From positions 1 to 64,000 of the forward strand of contig JAGLFH010000062.1 in assembly GCA_023144635.1 (NCBI GenBank): 64,000 nt of DNA, in the 5' to 3' direction. Position 1 is the stretch's first letter. Every line of letters begins with the position of its first letter. The notes under the pieces are model-generated. The model had not been told where the DNA came from. It made no database searches and worked only from the letters and a program-made list of their open reading frames with translations. A program made the translations under genes and the position numbers. The stretch is from Candidatus Auribacterota bacterium. GTDB lineage: Bacteria > Auribacterota > JAFGBW01 > JAFGJP01. This document shows positions 16,043 to 23,984 of the stretch, piece by piece.

Positions 16043-16059
16043 TGTAAAATTATTTTACA
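16043..16059. promoter_or_regulatory. Operator-like inverted repeat, copy 2
   Basis: TGTAAAAT-T-ATTTTACA is identical over 17 bp to the core of the site at 15949-15967, with centres 93 bp apart. It lies 120 bp before the receiver gene start. Another half-site, ACTGTAAAT, follows at 16064. Confidence 0.65.
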
Positions 16060-16178
16060 ATATACTGTAAATAAATCACATAAAATTCAGCCTCTAACTT
16101 ATAACTCTTTGATTACCAGACAGTAACACAACATGGCATTATATATGCTAAACACTGACTCAGTTATTAGGAGCATAG

Positions 16179-16598
16179 ATGACCAAATTGATACTCGAAA
16201 AGAAAAATCTAAACATCAGTGCAACTAAAATGATGAAAAGAGCTGCTTTAATAGATGACGAGCCTATTATAAACAGACTGAATAAAAAAATATTACATTC
16301 TTTTCACATGGAAAGCGAGTGCTTCAACAATCTTGACTGCTTAAAAAAGGATTACAATAAAAGTATCGGAACTTTTGACATTTTAATAATAGATTTTAAT
16401 CTTATACAAAATGATAATAACAGTATTCCTGATACACTTAAAAAAATAAATGAAAAAATACCGGTTTTAATAACATCAGGACATTTAAAGAATACAGCAA
16501 ATAAATTTTTAAAAAATTATAAAAAAATAGAATATATTCAAAAACCTTATACGTTAGAGGAGTTTCATTCTAAGATAAAAAAACTGCTGGAGGTCTAG
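16179..16598 (+). CDS. Stand-alone response-regulator receiver protein
   Basis: The 139-aa protein is a single receiver domain: acid pair IDDE (Asp26/27), phospho-acceptor Asp72 in LIIDFNL, Thr99 in LITSGH and Lys122 in IQKPYTL, all present, so it should be phosphorylatable. There is no output domain. TTAGGAGCATAG precedes the ATG. An ATG at residue 18 would give a more typical receiver start, but the upstream ribosome site favours 16179. It may act with the histidine kinase encoded 360 bp downstream on the same strand, as a phosphorelay or CheY-like partner. Confidence 0.85.
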   Translation: MTKLILEKKNLNISATKMMKRAALIDDEPIINRLNKKILHSFHMESECFNNLDCLKKDYNKSIGTFDILIIDFNLIQNDNNSIPDTLKKINEKIPVLITSGHLKNTANKFLKNYKKIEYIQKPYTLEEFHSKIKKLLEV

Positions 16599-16957
16599 AG
16601 GAAATCCCCCTTTTCATACCCAATCCTCACTGGCCCTACCTTTAGGCCTCCTATTTTATTACATAAAAACAGATGACAGAACTCAAGATAGACCGGCAAA
16701 ATCCTTTAAACTTCATTTTTAAATAACTTTTTAACCTCGTAAAATCATTCACTCAAAAAAAACACAAATATTTTTTCTTTCCCAAATTAATATTTTAATA
16801 TAAAAACAGAATTCAATTAATATTGAAGAATACTTTTTTAAAGATAAAATCTCCTTTATTTGTTATAATTCATTTAATTCTGTGCTCTTTAAGCAAAATT
16901 AACTTGATAAATAAAGCTATTTTTTTTAAACTTACTTAACTAATAAAATTTACGCCT
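16599..16957. other. AT-rich intergenic stretch
   Basis: A short hairpin GGCC-N9-GGCC near 16633-16650, followed by TCCTATTTTATT, may be a weak terminator for the receiver gene. The rest should hold the promoter for the kinase gene; I cannot assign it. No coding frame seen. Confidence 0.4.
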
Positions 16958-18433
16958 ATGACTAATACAAAACCACTTATTTCACTTGTAGGTCTTTCAG
17001 AAGACCTTAGCAGCAGATTTATTGATATCCTTTCCGCTAATGGATACAGATCAGCTATCTATGAGGACTCAAAGGATATCGCTGCAAACATAAAAGATGA
17101 GAACCCTGAAGTATTGATATTCGATTACAACTCTAAAAGCATAGATACAATCGCTGCTACAATACTCCTTAAAGGCAGCTCAAAGACTAAAAGAATACCA
17201 ATACTTATGCTTATTGATATTGAAAAACCCGAACAGACAGAGCATGGTATTGAGATAGGCTGTGATGATTTCTTCAGTTATAATGTGGAAGAACAAGAAC
17301 TTCTTACACGCATAAAAACTTTTATAAAAATAAACACTTATCGTCTTCTTCTAGATGAAAAAGAAAAATTTGAAGAAATTCTGAATGAGATCTCTGATGG
17401 TGTAATCGTATTACAGCCTGACTGGACTATTGAAAAATATAATAAAAATGCCATAAATCTTATAAATCTCCCACAATTTGTGGTAGGAATTGATTTTATA
17501 GAACACTGCAGACAACATTTTTCTATTACAAAAAACCTTTATGATTATCTTGATTCTTCTGACCGCGAGCTAAGTTTTGAACTGATCCGAGAAGATAAAA
17601 CAAGCGTTAATCCACTTTTTATTCTTGTTAAATGTAATTTCATAAAATCGCCTTTTGGTAAAAACCTTCGCATAATATTAACTCTTCGTAACATTACAGA
17701 AAGCAAAATAGAGGAAATGCTTAAGCAGGATTTCCTATCCTTGATATCCCACAAGCTCCGAACACCAATAGTAGCTCTTACCTACTCTATGCGTCTAGTT
17801 ATGAAAAGAAATGAGCTTAATTATTCTGAAGAGGAACTTGATGGCTTCATAATAAATGCTTATAAAAAAGCAAAAGAAGTAAATGACCTTATAGAAAAAC
17901 TCCTTGTATTTTCTACTGTAGTAAACGATAAGATGTTTATAAAATTGGAATCGCTCGGGCTTGCATCAACAATTCGCGAGATACTGGATGCTTATAAGAC
18001 CAGCCGTCAACAAGAAACCAGTAAAAATATAGAATTTGATTTTAAATTTCCTGAAGATTCAAATGAAAAAACCATTTTTACTTTTGAATACCTTAAGATC
18101 ATTCTTGAGAACCTTGCAGACAATGCCATTAAATTCAGCGATAAAGAAAATTTGAAGATTACTGTTGCAATAGAAAAGAAAGAAGATGATTTCTTCCAAA
18201 TTTCCTTTAATGATAATGGGCCTGGCATACCTCATGAGGAATTTGAAAATATCTTTAAAAAATTCTATCAGGTAGAGAGGTATTTCACAGGATCCATTGA
18301 AGGCATAGGAATAGGCCTTTCTCTGATAGAACATATTTTGAATACATATAATTGTAAAGTTTGGGTTGAATCCATTATTGGCCAAGGCTCCACTTTCTTT
18401 TTTACTATCCCTGCTTTTATTAAAGATAAATAA
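16958..18433 (+). CDS. Cytoplasmic hybrid sensor histidine kinase (receiver-PAS-HisKA-HATPase)
   Basis: The 491-aa protein has no membrane segment. Residues 1-125 are a receiver-like domain with Asp56 (LIFDYN). The conserved Thr/Ser and Lys-Pro positions are missing (LMLIDIE; FFSYNVEE), so it is probably a degenerate or atypical receiver. Residues about 135-250 are PAS-like (ILNEISDGVIVLQPDWTIEKYN...RNITESK). HisKA follows with His265 in LSLISHKLRTPI. The ATPase domain shows LADNAIKFS, DNGPGIP and GIGIGLSLIEHIL. It autophosphorylates on His and passes phosphate to a receiver. The ATG lacks a clear Shine-Dalgarno sequence. The likely partner is the receiver at 16179. Confidence 0.9.
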   Translation: MTNTKPLISLVGLSEDLSSRFIDILSANGYRSAIYEDSKDIAANIKDENPEVLIFDYNSKSIDTIAATILLKGSSKTKRIPILMLIDIEKPEQTEHGIEIGCDDFFSYNVEEQELLTRIKTFIKINTYRLLLDEKEKFEEILNEISDGVIVLQPDWTIEKYNKNAINLINLPQFVVGIDFIEHCRQHFSITKNLYDYLDSSDRELSFELIREDKTSVNPLFILVKCNFIKSPFGKNLRIILTLRNITESKIEEMLKQDFLSLISHKLRTPIVALTYSMRLVMKRNELNYSEEELDGFIINAYKKAKEVNDLIEKLLVFSTVVNDKMFIKLESLGLASTIREILDAYKTSRQQETSKNIEFDFKFPEDSNEKTIFTFEYLKIILENLADNAIKFSDKENLKITVAIEKKEDDFFQISFNDNGPGIPHEEFENIFKKFYQVERYFTGSIEGIGIGLSLIEHILNTYNCKVWVESIIGQGSTFFFTIPAFIKDK

Positions 18434-18648
18434 TATTAATCCCTATTTCTTGCACTAAACCCCATAAAAGTTTTGCCTGTATTATTGTAGATTAATTCAA
18501 CAAATATAATAATTATTGTCAATTAAAGTTTTGTTATACTTTTCATAAACTTATTTATGTATCATCTGACAACTTTTTCAATAAACTTAAGCTCCTATAT
18601 ACTAATACGTTATGTGTTATTAAATACTTGACAAATATCATTTTGCTC

Positions 18649-18678
18649 TTGACCTTATATATAAAGAAAGATTATAAT
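18649..18678 (+). promoter_or_regulatory. Sigma70-type promoter for the STN-like gene
   Basis: TTGACC - 18 bp - TATAAT, ending 63 bp before the ATG at 18742. A second TTGACA at 18629 has no well-spaced -10. Confidence 0.55.
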
Positions 18679-18706
18679 ATAACAGAATCTAACTAAACTA
18701 ATAATT

Positions 18707-18730
18707 ATTATTGGTTGGTCAGCCAATAAT
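18707..18730 (+). promoter_or_regulatory. Inverted repeat in leader of STN-like gene
   Basis: ATTATTGGTTG-GT-CAGCCAATAAT: 11-bp arms with one G-T wobble, ending 11 bp before the start codon and lying downstream of the predicted -10. It could be an operator or an mRNA hairpin affecting translation. Confidence 0.5.
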
Positions 18731-18741
18731 GAGATATTATT

Positions 18742-19326
18742 ATGAAAATTATTTTTTTTACATTTTTGATGATCGCTATTTTTGCATTACCGGTCTCTGT
18801 TTTACCGGAATCTGATGCTAATTCTGTACCTGATGATTTTCTTGAAATAATAAACCCTAAATTTCGCAGCAAGCTAGAATCAATTCTTAATAAAAAAATT
18901 TCTGTTAATGTTGATAATACACATATAAGGGAAATTATTCAGCACATAAGCATTTCAAGCTCTCTAAGTATTGTGATAGATGAAACACCTTTTGAATATG
19001 ATTTAAAGACGTCGGTAACCGCTCCGACAACTGGCGCCTCAGAAAAAGAACTTTCTAAATATTCAAAAGATATGAAAACTTCTAAATTCATCCTGACAAT
19101 TCATCTTAACGATATACCTCTAAAAAACATGTTATGGTATCTCTGCCAGAAATCAGATCTAATGGCTTTTTGGGACGAAGATATAGATGACAATATCCCC
19201 GGCCCTGTATTTTTCACATCAAAAGAAATGGCAGATAAGATAATAAAAAAACGCATTGTAACAGAGGAAAGAAAGTTAAAGTTCAAAAGAGCATTCAGAA
19301 ACGTAAAGCAACCCTGGATGCAATAA
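18742..19326 (+). CDS. Exported protein with secretin/TonB short N-terminal (STN)-like domain
   Basis: The 194-aa product has a signal peptide (MKIIFFTFLMIAIFALPVSVLPES). Residues about 48-140 fit the STN pattern: ISVNVDNTHIREIIQHISISSSLSIVID..., then LTIHLNDIPLKNMLWYLCQKSDLMAFWDED. A Lys/Ser-rich insertion lies between the two halves. STN domains normally start secretins or TonB receptors, but here there is no beta-barrel or secretin part, so it is a free periplasmic STN-like protein. Similar stand-alone proteins are common in Planctomycetes and candidate phyla. It is followed 146 bp later by the YihY gene. Partner and role are unknown. Confidence 0.7.
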   Translation: MKIIFFTFLMIAIFALPVSVLPESDANSVPDDFLEIINPKFRSKLESILNKKISVNVDNTHIREIIQHISISSSLSIVIDETPFEYDLKTSVTAPTTGASEKELSKYSKDMKTSKFILTIHLNDIPLKNMLWYLCQKSDLMAFWDEDIDDNIPGPVFFTSKEMADKIIKKRIVTEERKLKFKRAFRNVKQPWMQ

Positions 19327-19472
19327 ATAGTCGATAGACCATAGACGATGGTCCATTGATAAAATCAAGAGCAAAGCTTTATATCCTCATATTCAAAATT
19401 TCCTTTTTATAATTATAATAAAAGATTAAAATATTCTTACTCATATTTCAAAACCAAGGAGGAAAGGATATT

Positions 19473-20792
19473 ATGCTAAGCAGAGTAAAACAATTTTTTG
19501 AAAAAGATATCTGGCAGGTAAAACCAAAAACCCTTCCTCGACTAAAATCTATCGGTATTGTATATGCACGCGTTCTTATTTTATCAATTCGGGGGTTTTT
19601 AGCAGATAAATGTCAAATAAGAGCTTCAGCGCTTACTTTTTTTACTCTAATTTCAATGGTCCCTGTTCTGGCTATGAGTTTTGGATTTGCAAAGGGATTC
19701 GGACTTGAAAAATTTTTAGAAAAACAGATCCTTACTAAACTTAGCGCATATCCTGAAATAGCCGAAAAGCTCATAGAATTCTCCAAAAATGCACTTCAAA
19801 ATACACAAGGAGGACTTATTGTCGGAATTGGAATGATAGTTCTTTTTTGGAGTGTTATAAAAGTATTAAACAATATTGAGACTTCTTTTAATGAAATATG
19901 GGGATTAAAGACACAGCGACAGTTCATTCAAAAAGTTAAAAATTATCTTTTAATCCTAGTTTTCTGTCCACTTTTTTTTATTGCGGCACAAGCTCTTAAT
20001 ATTTACATTAAAACTATAATAGTTAACATTGCAAATAACGTGGAGTTCTTTTCAAACATAAGCGCACCCATGTTTTTTCTTTTAAAATTCTTGCCGTTTA
20101 TACTTCTCTGGACAGCTTTTATATTTGCTTATCTTTTCATTCCAAACACAAAAGTAAGATTAATTCCAGCTGTAATGGGAGGTATAATAGGTGGTACAAT
20201 ATTTCAATTACTCCAAAAGCTTTATTTATATTTTCAAGTAGGAGTAGCAAACTATAGCACCATTTATGGAAGCCTTGCATCACTTCCTCTTTTTCTTGTT
20301 TTAATACAAATGAGCTGGCTTGTTGTCCTATACGGAGGAGAGATCTCTTTCGCATTGCAGAACCATGAAAGATATGAGTTTGAAATAGAGCCAGACGAGA
20401 TCAGCTCAAAACTCAAGGAACTTTTAGCACTCCGCATAACACTTGCATGCATTGAAAATTTCTGTAATGAATTAAAGCCATGGAGCATAAAAGAATTATG
20501 TGATGAGCTGTTTATTCCGGTCAAACTTACACAATCCCTTGTTTTTCAACTTTGCGAATGCAACATACTTTCACGCATCTGCAACGGAGATGAAAGATAT
20601 CAGCCTGCAAAAGATGTAAGCCTGCTCTCTATCTCTTCTGTTTTAGAATCCTTTAGATCATTTAACAAAAAAGAAATGGCAATACCGGAAGATAAGAAAA
20701 CCTCTCATTTACTAAGATCTCTGGAGGAGTTTTCTCAAATAATAGACAAGAGCAATTCCAACATAATCTTAAAATCACTGGTATCTAAGTAA
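19473..20792 (+). CDS. YihY/BrkB-family inner-membrane protein
   Basis: The 439-aa protein has six predicted membrane spans between about residues 45 and 295. Family hallmarks: LADKCQIRASALTFFTLISMVPVLAMSF, ILFWSVIKVLNNIETSFNEIWGLKTQR, FIPNTKVRLIPAVMGGIIGGTIFQLLQ and YGSLASLPLFLVLIQMSWLVVLYGGEISFALQN. The family was once called RNase BN, but nuclease activity is not supported; transport or envelope roles are proposed. The ~140-residue C-terminal part resembles a winged-helix-like region (LALRITLACIENFCNELKPWSIKELCDEL), as in longer homologues. The start is supported by AGGAGGAAAGG. Confidence 0.92.
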   Translation: MLSRVKQFFEKDIWQVKPKTLPRLKSIGIVYARVLILSIRGFLADKCQIRASALTFFTLISMVPVLAMSFGFAKGFGLEKFLEKQILTKLSAYPEIAEKLIEFSKNALQNTQGGLIVGIGMIVLFWSVIKVLNNIETSFNEIWGLKTQRQFIQKVKNYLLILVFCPLFFIAAQALNIYIKTIIVNIANNVEFFSNISAPMFFLLKFLPFILLWTAFIFAYLFIPNTKVRLIPAVMGGIIGGTIFQLLQKLYLYFQVGVANYSTIYGSLASLPLFLVLIQMSWLVVLYGGEISFALQNHERYEFEIEPDEISSKLKELLALRITLACIENFCNELKPWSIKELCDELFIPVKLTQSLVFQLCECNILSRICNGDERYQPAKDVSLLSISSVLESFRSFNKKEMAIPEDKKTSHLLRSLEEFSQIIDKSNSNIILKSLVSK

Positions 20793-20813
20793 CAGGAGTA
20801 ACAGGAGTAACAA

Positions 20814-21551
20814 TTGAAACAAATCTATTTTTTTCTTTCTTTAGTTATTGTCCTATTTTCTTTTTTAAACAATATATCCTGTAATGAAATAGAATATTTC
20901 AAGTTTGGAAAGGCTCCGACAAAAGAAGTTTTTGAAGTAAAAGAGCGTTTATCAAACACAACAAAAATCACAACTTCACCATTTATTATAAAAGTTTCAA
21001 GATACATAGATGAAGAAGAAAAAGCATTTCTAACTGTGGGGCTCTTTGGTATAGCATCAGCAAACGTCCTTACCATGGTGCAATATGAGAGAATACTTTT
21101 TATTAATCCTCTTAATGAATATACAAATAACCTTTATCTAACAGTCGAATACTATTATTATAAATATCCTGCTCATCAGACTACTTTTCAAAAATCCAGA
21201 TTTAGAAAAAACGACAATGAGACAACTGTCGATCCTATAACAAAATTTTATGATGCAAAGATATATACATTAAAAGCTCTAAAACCTCTTTCAAAAACAG
21301 TTATAGATACACCGGGCAGTAATATTTATTTCGGTGGTCGCAAAACAGCTGCAAAAGAAATAATAGTCGTTAATGATGATGAATCGACATACAAAATAAA
21401 AGCTGTAAAAGAATATGCAGGGTATATTTTAAGCATCTTTTCCGGAAAAAAACTGATATATCAGATAACAAACAATCAAAAACTTAGAAAAAAAGGATTT
21501 AAAAAGTTATCTAAAAAACTGATCGATAAATATAAAAGTTCTGAACAATAA
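20814..21551 (+). CDS. Exported hypothetical protein, TTG start
   Basis: The 245-aa product begins at a TTG codon, preceded by two tandem copies of the ribosome-site segment AACAGGAGT, only the second being well spaced. It has a signal peptide (MKQIYFFLSLVIVLFSFLNNISC); the Cys could be lipidated, though the lipobox is poor. The mature part looks like a beta-rich domain (ITTSPFIIKVSRYIDEEEKAFLTVGLFGI...NLYLTVEYYYY) followed by a lysine-rich tail. No family recognised. It starts 21 bp after the YihY stop, so the pair is probably cotranscribed. Confidence 0.65.
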   Translation: MKQIYFFLSLVIVLFSFLNNISCNEIEYFKFGKAPTKEVFEVKERLSNTTKITTSPFIIKVSRYIDEEEKAFLTVGLFGIASANVLTMVQYERILFINPLNEYTNNLYLTVEYYYYKYPAHQTTFQKSRFRKNDNETTVDPITKFYDAKIYTLKALKPLSKTVIDTPGSNIYFGGRKTAAKEIIVVNDDESTYKIKAVKEYAGYILSIFSGKKLIYQITNNQKLRKKGFKKLSKKLIDKYKSSEQ

Positions 21552-21991
21552 ATGCCTAAAGTTTAAAGTGCCTAAAATGCCTAAAGTTAAGGTGTCTTCG
21601 ACAATTTTAATAATAAAAGCACCAATAGTTCAATTTCACATACCAATTAAATTCCAAAAAGCAAATTTCAAAACAATAAACAAAATTGGGAGTTTTTACA
21701 CGAGCGGGGACAAGCCGCCGCCCCTATCGAAGATCCGCCATCTTGTTGGGAGGACATACATTTTATGTTTTTTTCCTTTAATCCTTTTTTATCCTGTAAA
21801 TCTGCGTCCCATTATTCTTTTCGTGTTTTCTCTGTTTTTTCGTGCTTTCGTGATAGATTTCCCCTCTGTGGCAAATTTCTATATTTACAGTAGCCTGTTT
21901 TCGCGCTTTTTCTTTGATCTTTTTCCGATCCTTTAAATCTGCGTTTATCCGCGTCCCATTTTTATAATCATCTGTTTTGCACAAGCAATCT
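21552..21991. repeat. Island of dispersed intergenic repeats
   Basis: It starts with tandem TGCCTAAAGT-type decamers (also at 25790-25830), then holds CCCCTATCGAAGATCCGCCA...TTGTTGGGAGGAC (21721-21755), with relatives at 39159-39192 (inverted) and 52730-52764. Decayed repeated fragments follow. The frames overlying it encode repeat-derived sequence and are not credible genes. Confidence 0.7.
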
Positions 21992-23008
21992 TCACAGATA
22001 ACCGTTTTCGCGATACCAGTCAATTGTTTCCTTCATGCCTTCAGCTAAAGAATAAATAGGTACATATCCAAGTTCATCTCTTGCTTTAGAAATATCACAA
22101 AATATTGCACTTTTTGCAGCCCACTGCAATGTAGGCCTTGATATAGGAGGCCTTCCCGTCTCTTTGACAAAAAAAGGATAAAACTTAAATATTTTGGAAG
22201 CTGCTTCAAAAAAAACAGCCATAAGCCATGCAACCACATAAGGTATTTTTAGCAAGAAGATCTTTTTATTCATACATTTTGCCATTTCTTTTATCACTTC
22301 TTTAAACTGATAAGAGCGCTCATCGGAAATTATATAGCTTTCCCCGCTTATCCCATTATCTGCAATTAATTTCATACCCATTATCTGATTCTTAATATAG
22401 CAGAACTCTATTAAAGCATCTCCCTTACCAAACAGCACAAAAAAACCTTTGCTTACAGGACGGAATATCCTTTGCATTATAAGGTATTCTCTTGGTCCGT
22501 AAGTTGTGGGTGTAATAACTATTTTTACTTTAATTTTATTTTTCTTCGCGTATTCACGACAGATCACTTCACCTTCATATTTTGTTTTTCCATAAATATT
22601 TCTTGGATTAGAAGGAGACTTTTCTGTTAAAGGTTTTCCATCTGTCGAAAGACCTCTACCTTCAATACTGCTAATATATACAAATGTATCAACACCTGAA
22701 TTTATACTAAGTTCCAACAGATCTTCTGTTGCTTTAGCATTTATCTTGTAATAGACTTCATCGGGAAGACTCGCATCATATCGAGATAGTGCTGCAAGAT
22801 GATACACCCTTTCCATACCATCTACTGCTTTTTTTAATGATGCAGCATCATTTAAATCACCTTTTATAAGTTCGCATCCAAGCGGTGATAAAAAAGAAGT
22901 ATCATCTCCTTCTCGATAAAGGCATCTGACACTATGCCCATTGCTTGCTAGATCTTCTGCAAGATGACTTCCAATAAACCCTGCCGCACCTGTAATTAAT
23001 ACTTTCAT
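21992..23008 (-). CDS. NAD-dependent epimerase/dehydratase (extended SDR)
   Basis: The 338-aa cytoplasmic protein has the Rossmann motif ITGAAGFIGSHLAE (about 5-18), DL at the end of a strand (KGDLNDAASL), HLAALSRYD, and the catalytic YGKTKYEGE (YxxxK) with an upstream Ser pair (YISSIEG). It belongs to the dihydroflavonol-reductase/3-beta-HSD-like branch of extended SDRs and should reduce, dehydrate or epimerise a sugar or lipid substrate with NAD(P). The C-terminus IPYVVAWLMAVFFEAASKIFK is hydrophobic and may lie on the membrane. The substrate is unknown. It is transcribed leftwards and preceded on the same strand by the L,D-transpeptidase gene, 74 bp away. Confidence 0.88.
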   Translation of the reverse strand: MKVLITGAAGFIGSHLAEDLASNGHSVRCLYREGDDTSFLSPLGCELIKGDLNDAASLKKAVDGMERVYHLAALSRYDASLPDEVYYKINAKATEDLLELSINSGVDTFVYISSIEGRGLSTDGKPLTEKSPSNPRNIYGKTKYEGEVICREYAKKNKIKVKIVITPTTYGPREYLIMQRIFRPVSKGFFVLFGKGDALIEFCYIKNQIMGMKLIADNGISGESYIISDERSYQFKEVIKEMAKCMNKKIFLLKIPYVVAWLMAVFFEAASKIFKFYPFFVKETGRPPISRPTLQWAAKSAIFCDISKARDELGYVPIYSLAEGMKETIDWYRENGYL

Positions 23009-23082
23009 TTTTCTCCATATTTCATAAACATTATATTATCATTTCACCCAAGTTAAGTTAAATAAAAAGTACCTTTTTATAG

Positions 23083-23814
23083 TTAATTCTCTGATAAATA
23101 ATTAAGTTCAGATTTAATATTTGAATACAGATTATTACACCATTCCGGCAGGTGAGACAAATCTTCATATGTTAAATGACTTTTTCTAAAGTCAAGCGGA
23201 GATAAAATCACTTTAATATTATCTATACCCGCTTCAGTTGCTAAGACAAAAAAATCTTCTGCAGCCTCATCTCCAATAGCTAAACAACCAATCGAAACTG
23301 CATTACCGTGGATAAATATATCTCCACCTAGATTACTTCTTCCTTCTTTAGATGCAATCTCTTTGTCAAAAGAATTCGGGTAATTAATTTTAAGTGACAA
23401 ATGAAAAGAACTATTAGGATTTAAAGATTCTACTTTATAGATTCCTTCTGGAACCTGAAGATCACCTTCTTTCAATTTTGGTCCAATTTTACCGCTTGCA
23501 GCTAAAATAGGATAAGACCTAATAAATTTAAATTCATTTCCGCTATTAGAAGCCCATATTTCAAAATTAGCTTCTTTCTTTAAACCAACAAATATGAGTT
23601 TTTGGGGAGGATATTTAATATTTTGCTTGTCGAAATAAGGGATCAGTCTTTTTTTAACAACTTCTGAAAATTCATTTAGTCTATCTTCTACTGTTTTTCC
23701 TTCTTTTAAATATTGTTTTACTGAGAAAGCTTTTCTTTGAATAAATGGCCAACAAATAAACAAGCATATTGCAGATATAAACAATAAGAGTAAAATATAT
23801 TTTCTTTTCATCAT
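23083..23814 (-). CDS. L,D-transpeptidase, YkuD/YafK type
   Basis: The 243-aa protein has an N-terminal signal/anchor (YILLLLFISAICLFICWPF) and a periplasmic YkuD domain. The active-site motif is GGDIFIHGNAVSIGCLAIGD (about 185-205: HGxxxSxGC with catalytic Cys). The preceding segment (KIGPKLKEGDLQVPEGIYKVESLNPNSSFHLSLKINYP) is typical of the YafK-like subgroup. Such enzymes make or cut L,D-crosslinks in peptidoglycan, or release lipoproteins from it. This supports a peptidoglycan layer. A 29-bp hairpin (23863-23891) lies just upstream of its start. Confidence 0.9.
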   Translation of the reverse strand: MMKRKYILLLLFISAICLFICWPFIQRKAFSVKQYLKEGKTVEDRLNEFSEVVKKRLIPYFDKQNIKYPPQKLIFVGLKKEANFEIWASNSGNEFKFIRSYPILAASGKIGPKLKEGDLQVPEGIYKVESLNPNSSFHLSLKINYPNSFDKEIASKEGRSNLGGDIFIHGNAVSIGCLAIGDEAAEDFFVLATEAGIDNIKVILSPLDFRKSHLTYEDLSHLPEWCNNLYSNIKSELNYLSEN

Positions 23815-23862
23815 TTATTTAACGTAGTAATTTGTATTTTGACGAATAAAGTGTGCCGTAGA

Positions 23863-23891
23863 TGACGTAAATCACGTTAGTGTTTACGTCA
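23863..23891. promoter_or_regulatory. Interrupted palindrome between two leftward genes
   Basis: TGACGTAAA - t - CAC-GTTA-GTG - TTTACGTCA: 9-bp outer arms and 3-bp inner arms. It lies 49 bp upstream of the L,D-transpeptidase start and 94 bp downstream of the symporter stop. No T-run, so operator rather than terminator is favoured. Confidence 0.5.
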
Positions 23892-23984
23892 CTTGTGCGA
23901 GGCATCAAAGATGAAGCTGTATATCATACTGCGAATATTTGATAACGAAGCAAATACGGTGCAATTGTTCTATCAAAATACAAA

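Larger units (their letters stand above)
15751..16178. other. Divergent intergenic region with paired operators
   Basis: It separates the leftward D-aminoacylase operon from the rightward receiver gene. Apart from two identical 17-bp inverted repeats (listed separately) it is plain AT-rich sequence without a coding frame. Confidence 0.6.

Noticed and set aside
21568-21936. 122-codon frame in the intergenic repeat island
   Set aside because: Its sequence is built from repeats seen at 25.8, 39.2 and 52.7 kb, and no protein motif is present.
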